Shown: one piece after another, positions 6,190-6,535 of the stretch
Numbering within the stretch: position 1 is the first letter of the stretch
How the letters are laid out: the number at the start of each line of letters is the position of its first letter
Assembly (NCBI GenBank): GCA_947450015.1
Contig: CANFUB010000153.1
Span: forward strand, 1 to 6,535
Source of the DNA: Bacteroidota bacterium
GTDB lineage: Bacteria > Bacteroidota > Bacteroidia > NS11-12g > UBA955
Reading direction: 5' to 3'
DNA length: 6,535 nucleotides
Notes under the pieces: model-generated
Told to the model about the DNA's origin: nothing
The model's database searches: none
What the model saw: only the letters and a program-made list of their open reading frames with translations
Made by a program: the position numbers and the translations under genes

Positions 6190-6535
6190 ATGAAGCTAGT
6201 GCTTAATTGTTGCCTTTATATTTTAGCCACGGCCTGTGTTCAGACCATTCAACAACAAACTGTTGTTGCAAACAATGTTACGGATGATAAATTTTCGACT
6301 GTTAAAATAGATTCTACACACAAGGTGATTCATATTTTTGTGGCCTTGTGCGACAATGAGTACCAAGGCATAGTGCCTGTTCCAGCAAAGATTGGCAACG
6401 GGCGCGATTTAAACAATAATTTGTATTGGGGTTGTGGATTTGGCATTCGGAGCTATTTTAAAAAAAGCAAAGAATGGACTTTATTAAGGCGCTATAAAAT
6501 TGATTCTATCAAATTAGAACGCCTCGTTTTTAAAC
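6190..6535 (+). CDS. Conserved hypothetical, probable lipoprotein (cut by window edge)
   Basis: An open frame of 115 codons runs off the right edge. The ATG at 6190 is the earliest possible start because a TAA lies directly upstream in frame. It begins 12 nt after the monooxygenase stop on the same strand, so the two are probably co-transcribed. The N-terminus (KLVLNCCLYILATAC) is short and hydrophobic with a cysteine at 16 after ATA, a loose lipobox for signal peptidase II; the rest would face the periplasm or surface. From about 45 the sequence looks like a folded domain: VIHIFVALCDNEYQGIVPVP (46-65), then IGNGRDLNNNLYWGCGFGI (68-86). I recall similar HVFVALCDN...NLYWG proteins in this phylum described only as hypothetical, and I know no function for them. 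The coding call is firm; the lipoprotein call is moderate. Confidence 0.8.
   Translation, partial: MKLVLNCCLYILATACVQTIQQQTVVANNVTDDKFSTVKIDSTHKVIHIFVALCDNEYQGIVPVPAKIGNGRDLNNNLYWGCGFGIRSYFKKSKEWTLLRRYKIDSIKLERLVFK

Noticed and set aside
6250..6268. Hairpin CAACAACA-AAC-TGTTGTTG
   Set aside because: It lies inside the coding sequence of the 3' lipoprotein-like gene and follows from the residues QQQTVV; no regulatory reason to invoke it.

Overview
The window comes from an AT-rich bacterial chromosome, almost certainly of the phylum Bacteroidota. Four things point there: a secreted protein ends in a type IX secretion (Por) sorting domain, the 2-oxo acid dehydrogenase E1 is a single alpha/beta fusion, start codons are preceded by A-rich sequence rather than a Shine-Dalgarno, and two intergenic regions carry the TAnnTTTG -7 box of this phylum. 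No genus can be read from the sequence. The order is housekeeping in character, and there are no rRNA or tRNA genes, CRISPR arrays, transposases or phage genes.

Left part (1-1614, minus strand). A leftward cluster runs from a DUF937 protein (1614 to 1009), through a cytoplasmic cyclophilin-type peptidyl-prolyl isomerase (1006 to 461, only 2 nt after the DUF937 stop), to ribonuclease HII (rnhB, 404 to beyond the left edge). A perfect 30-bp palindrome lies between the isomerase and rnhB.

Middle (1615-4452). A 132-bp divergent intergenic region holds a good -7 box for the DUF937 operon and a 14-bp palindrome over a weaker promoter candidate on the other strand. Rightward from it lie a fused E1 alpha/beta of a 2-oxo acid dehydrogenase complex (1747-3792), best guessed as branched-chain type, and, 15 nt later, trmB, the tRNA (guanine-N7)-methyltransferase. 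These two are probably co-transcribed but have no evident functional link.

Right part (4453-6535). After a 171-bp AT-rich intergenic region with a clear -7 box comes a 517-residue exported protein: signal peptide, c-type cytochrome domain (CTSCH), a peptidylglycine-hydroxylating-monooxygenase-like domain with all six expected copper ligands, and a C-terminal type IX sorting domain. Twelve nt later starts a probable lipoprotein of unknown function, cut by the right edge. These two look like an envelope or extracellular unit and are the most interesting part of the window: a heme domain tethered to a dicopper monooxygenase and sent to the cell surface, with a conserved unknown partner. Substrate and product cannot be deduced from the sequence.
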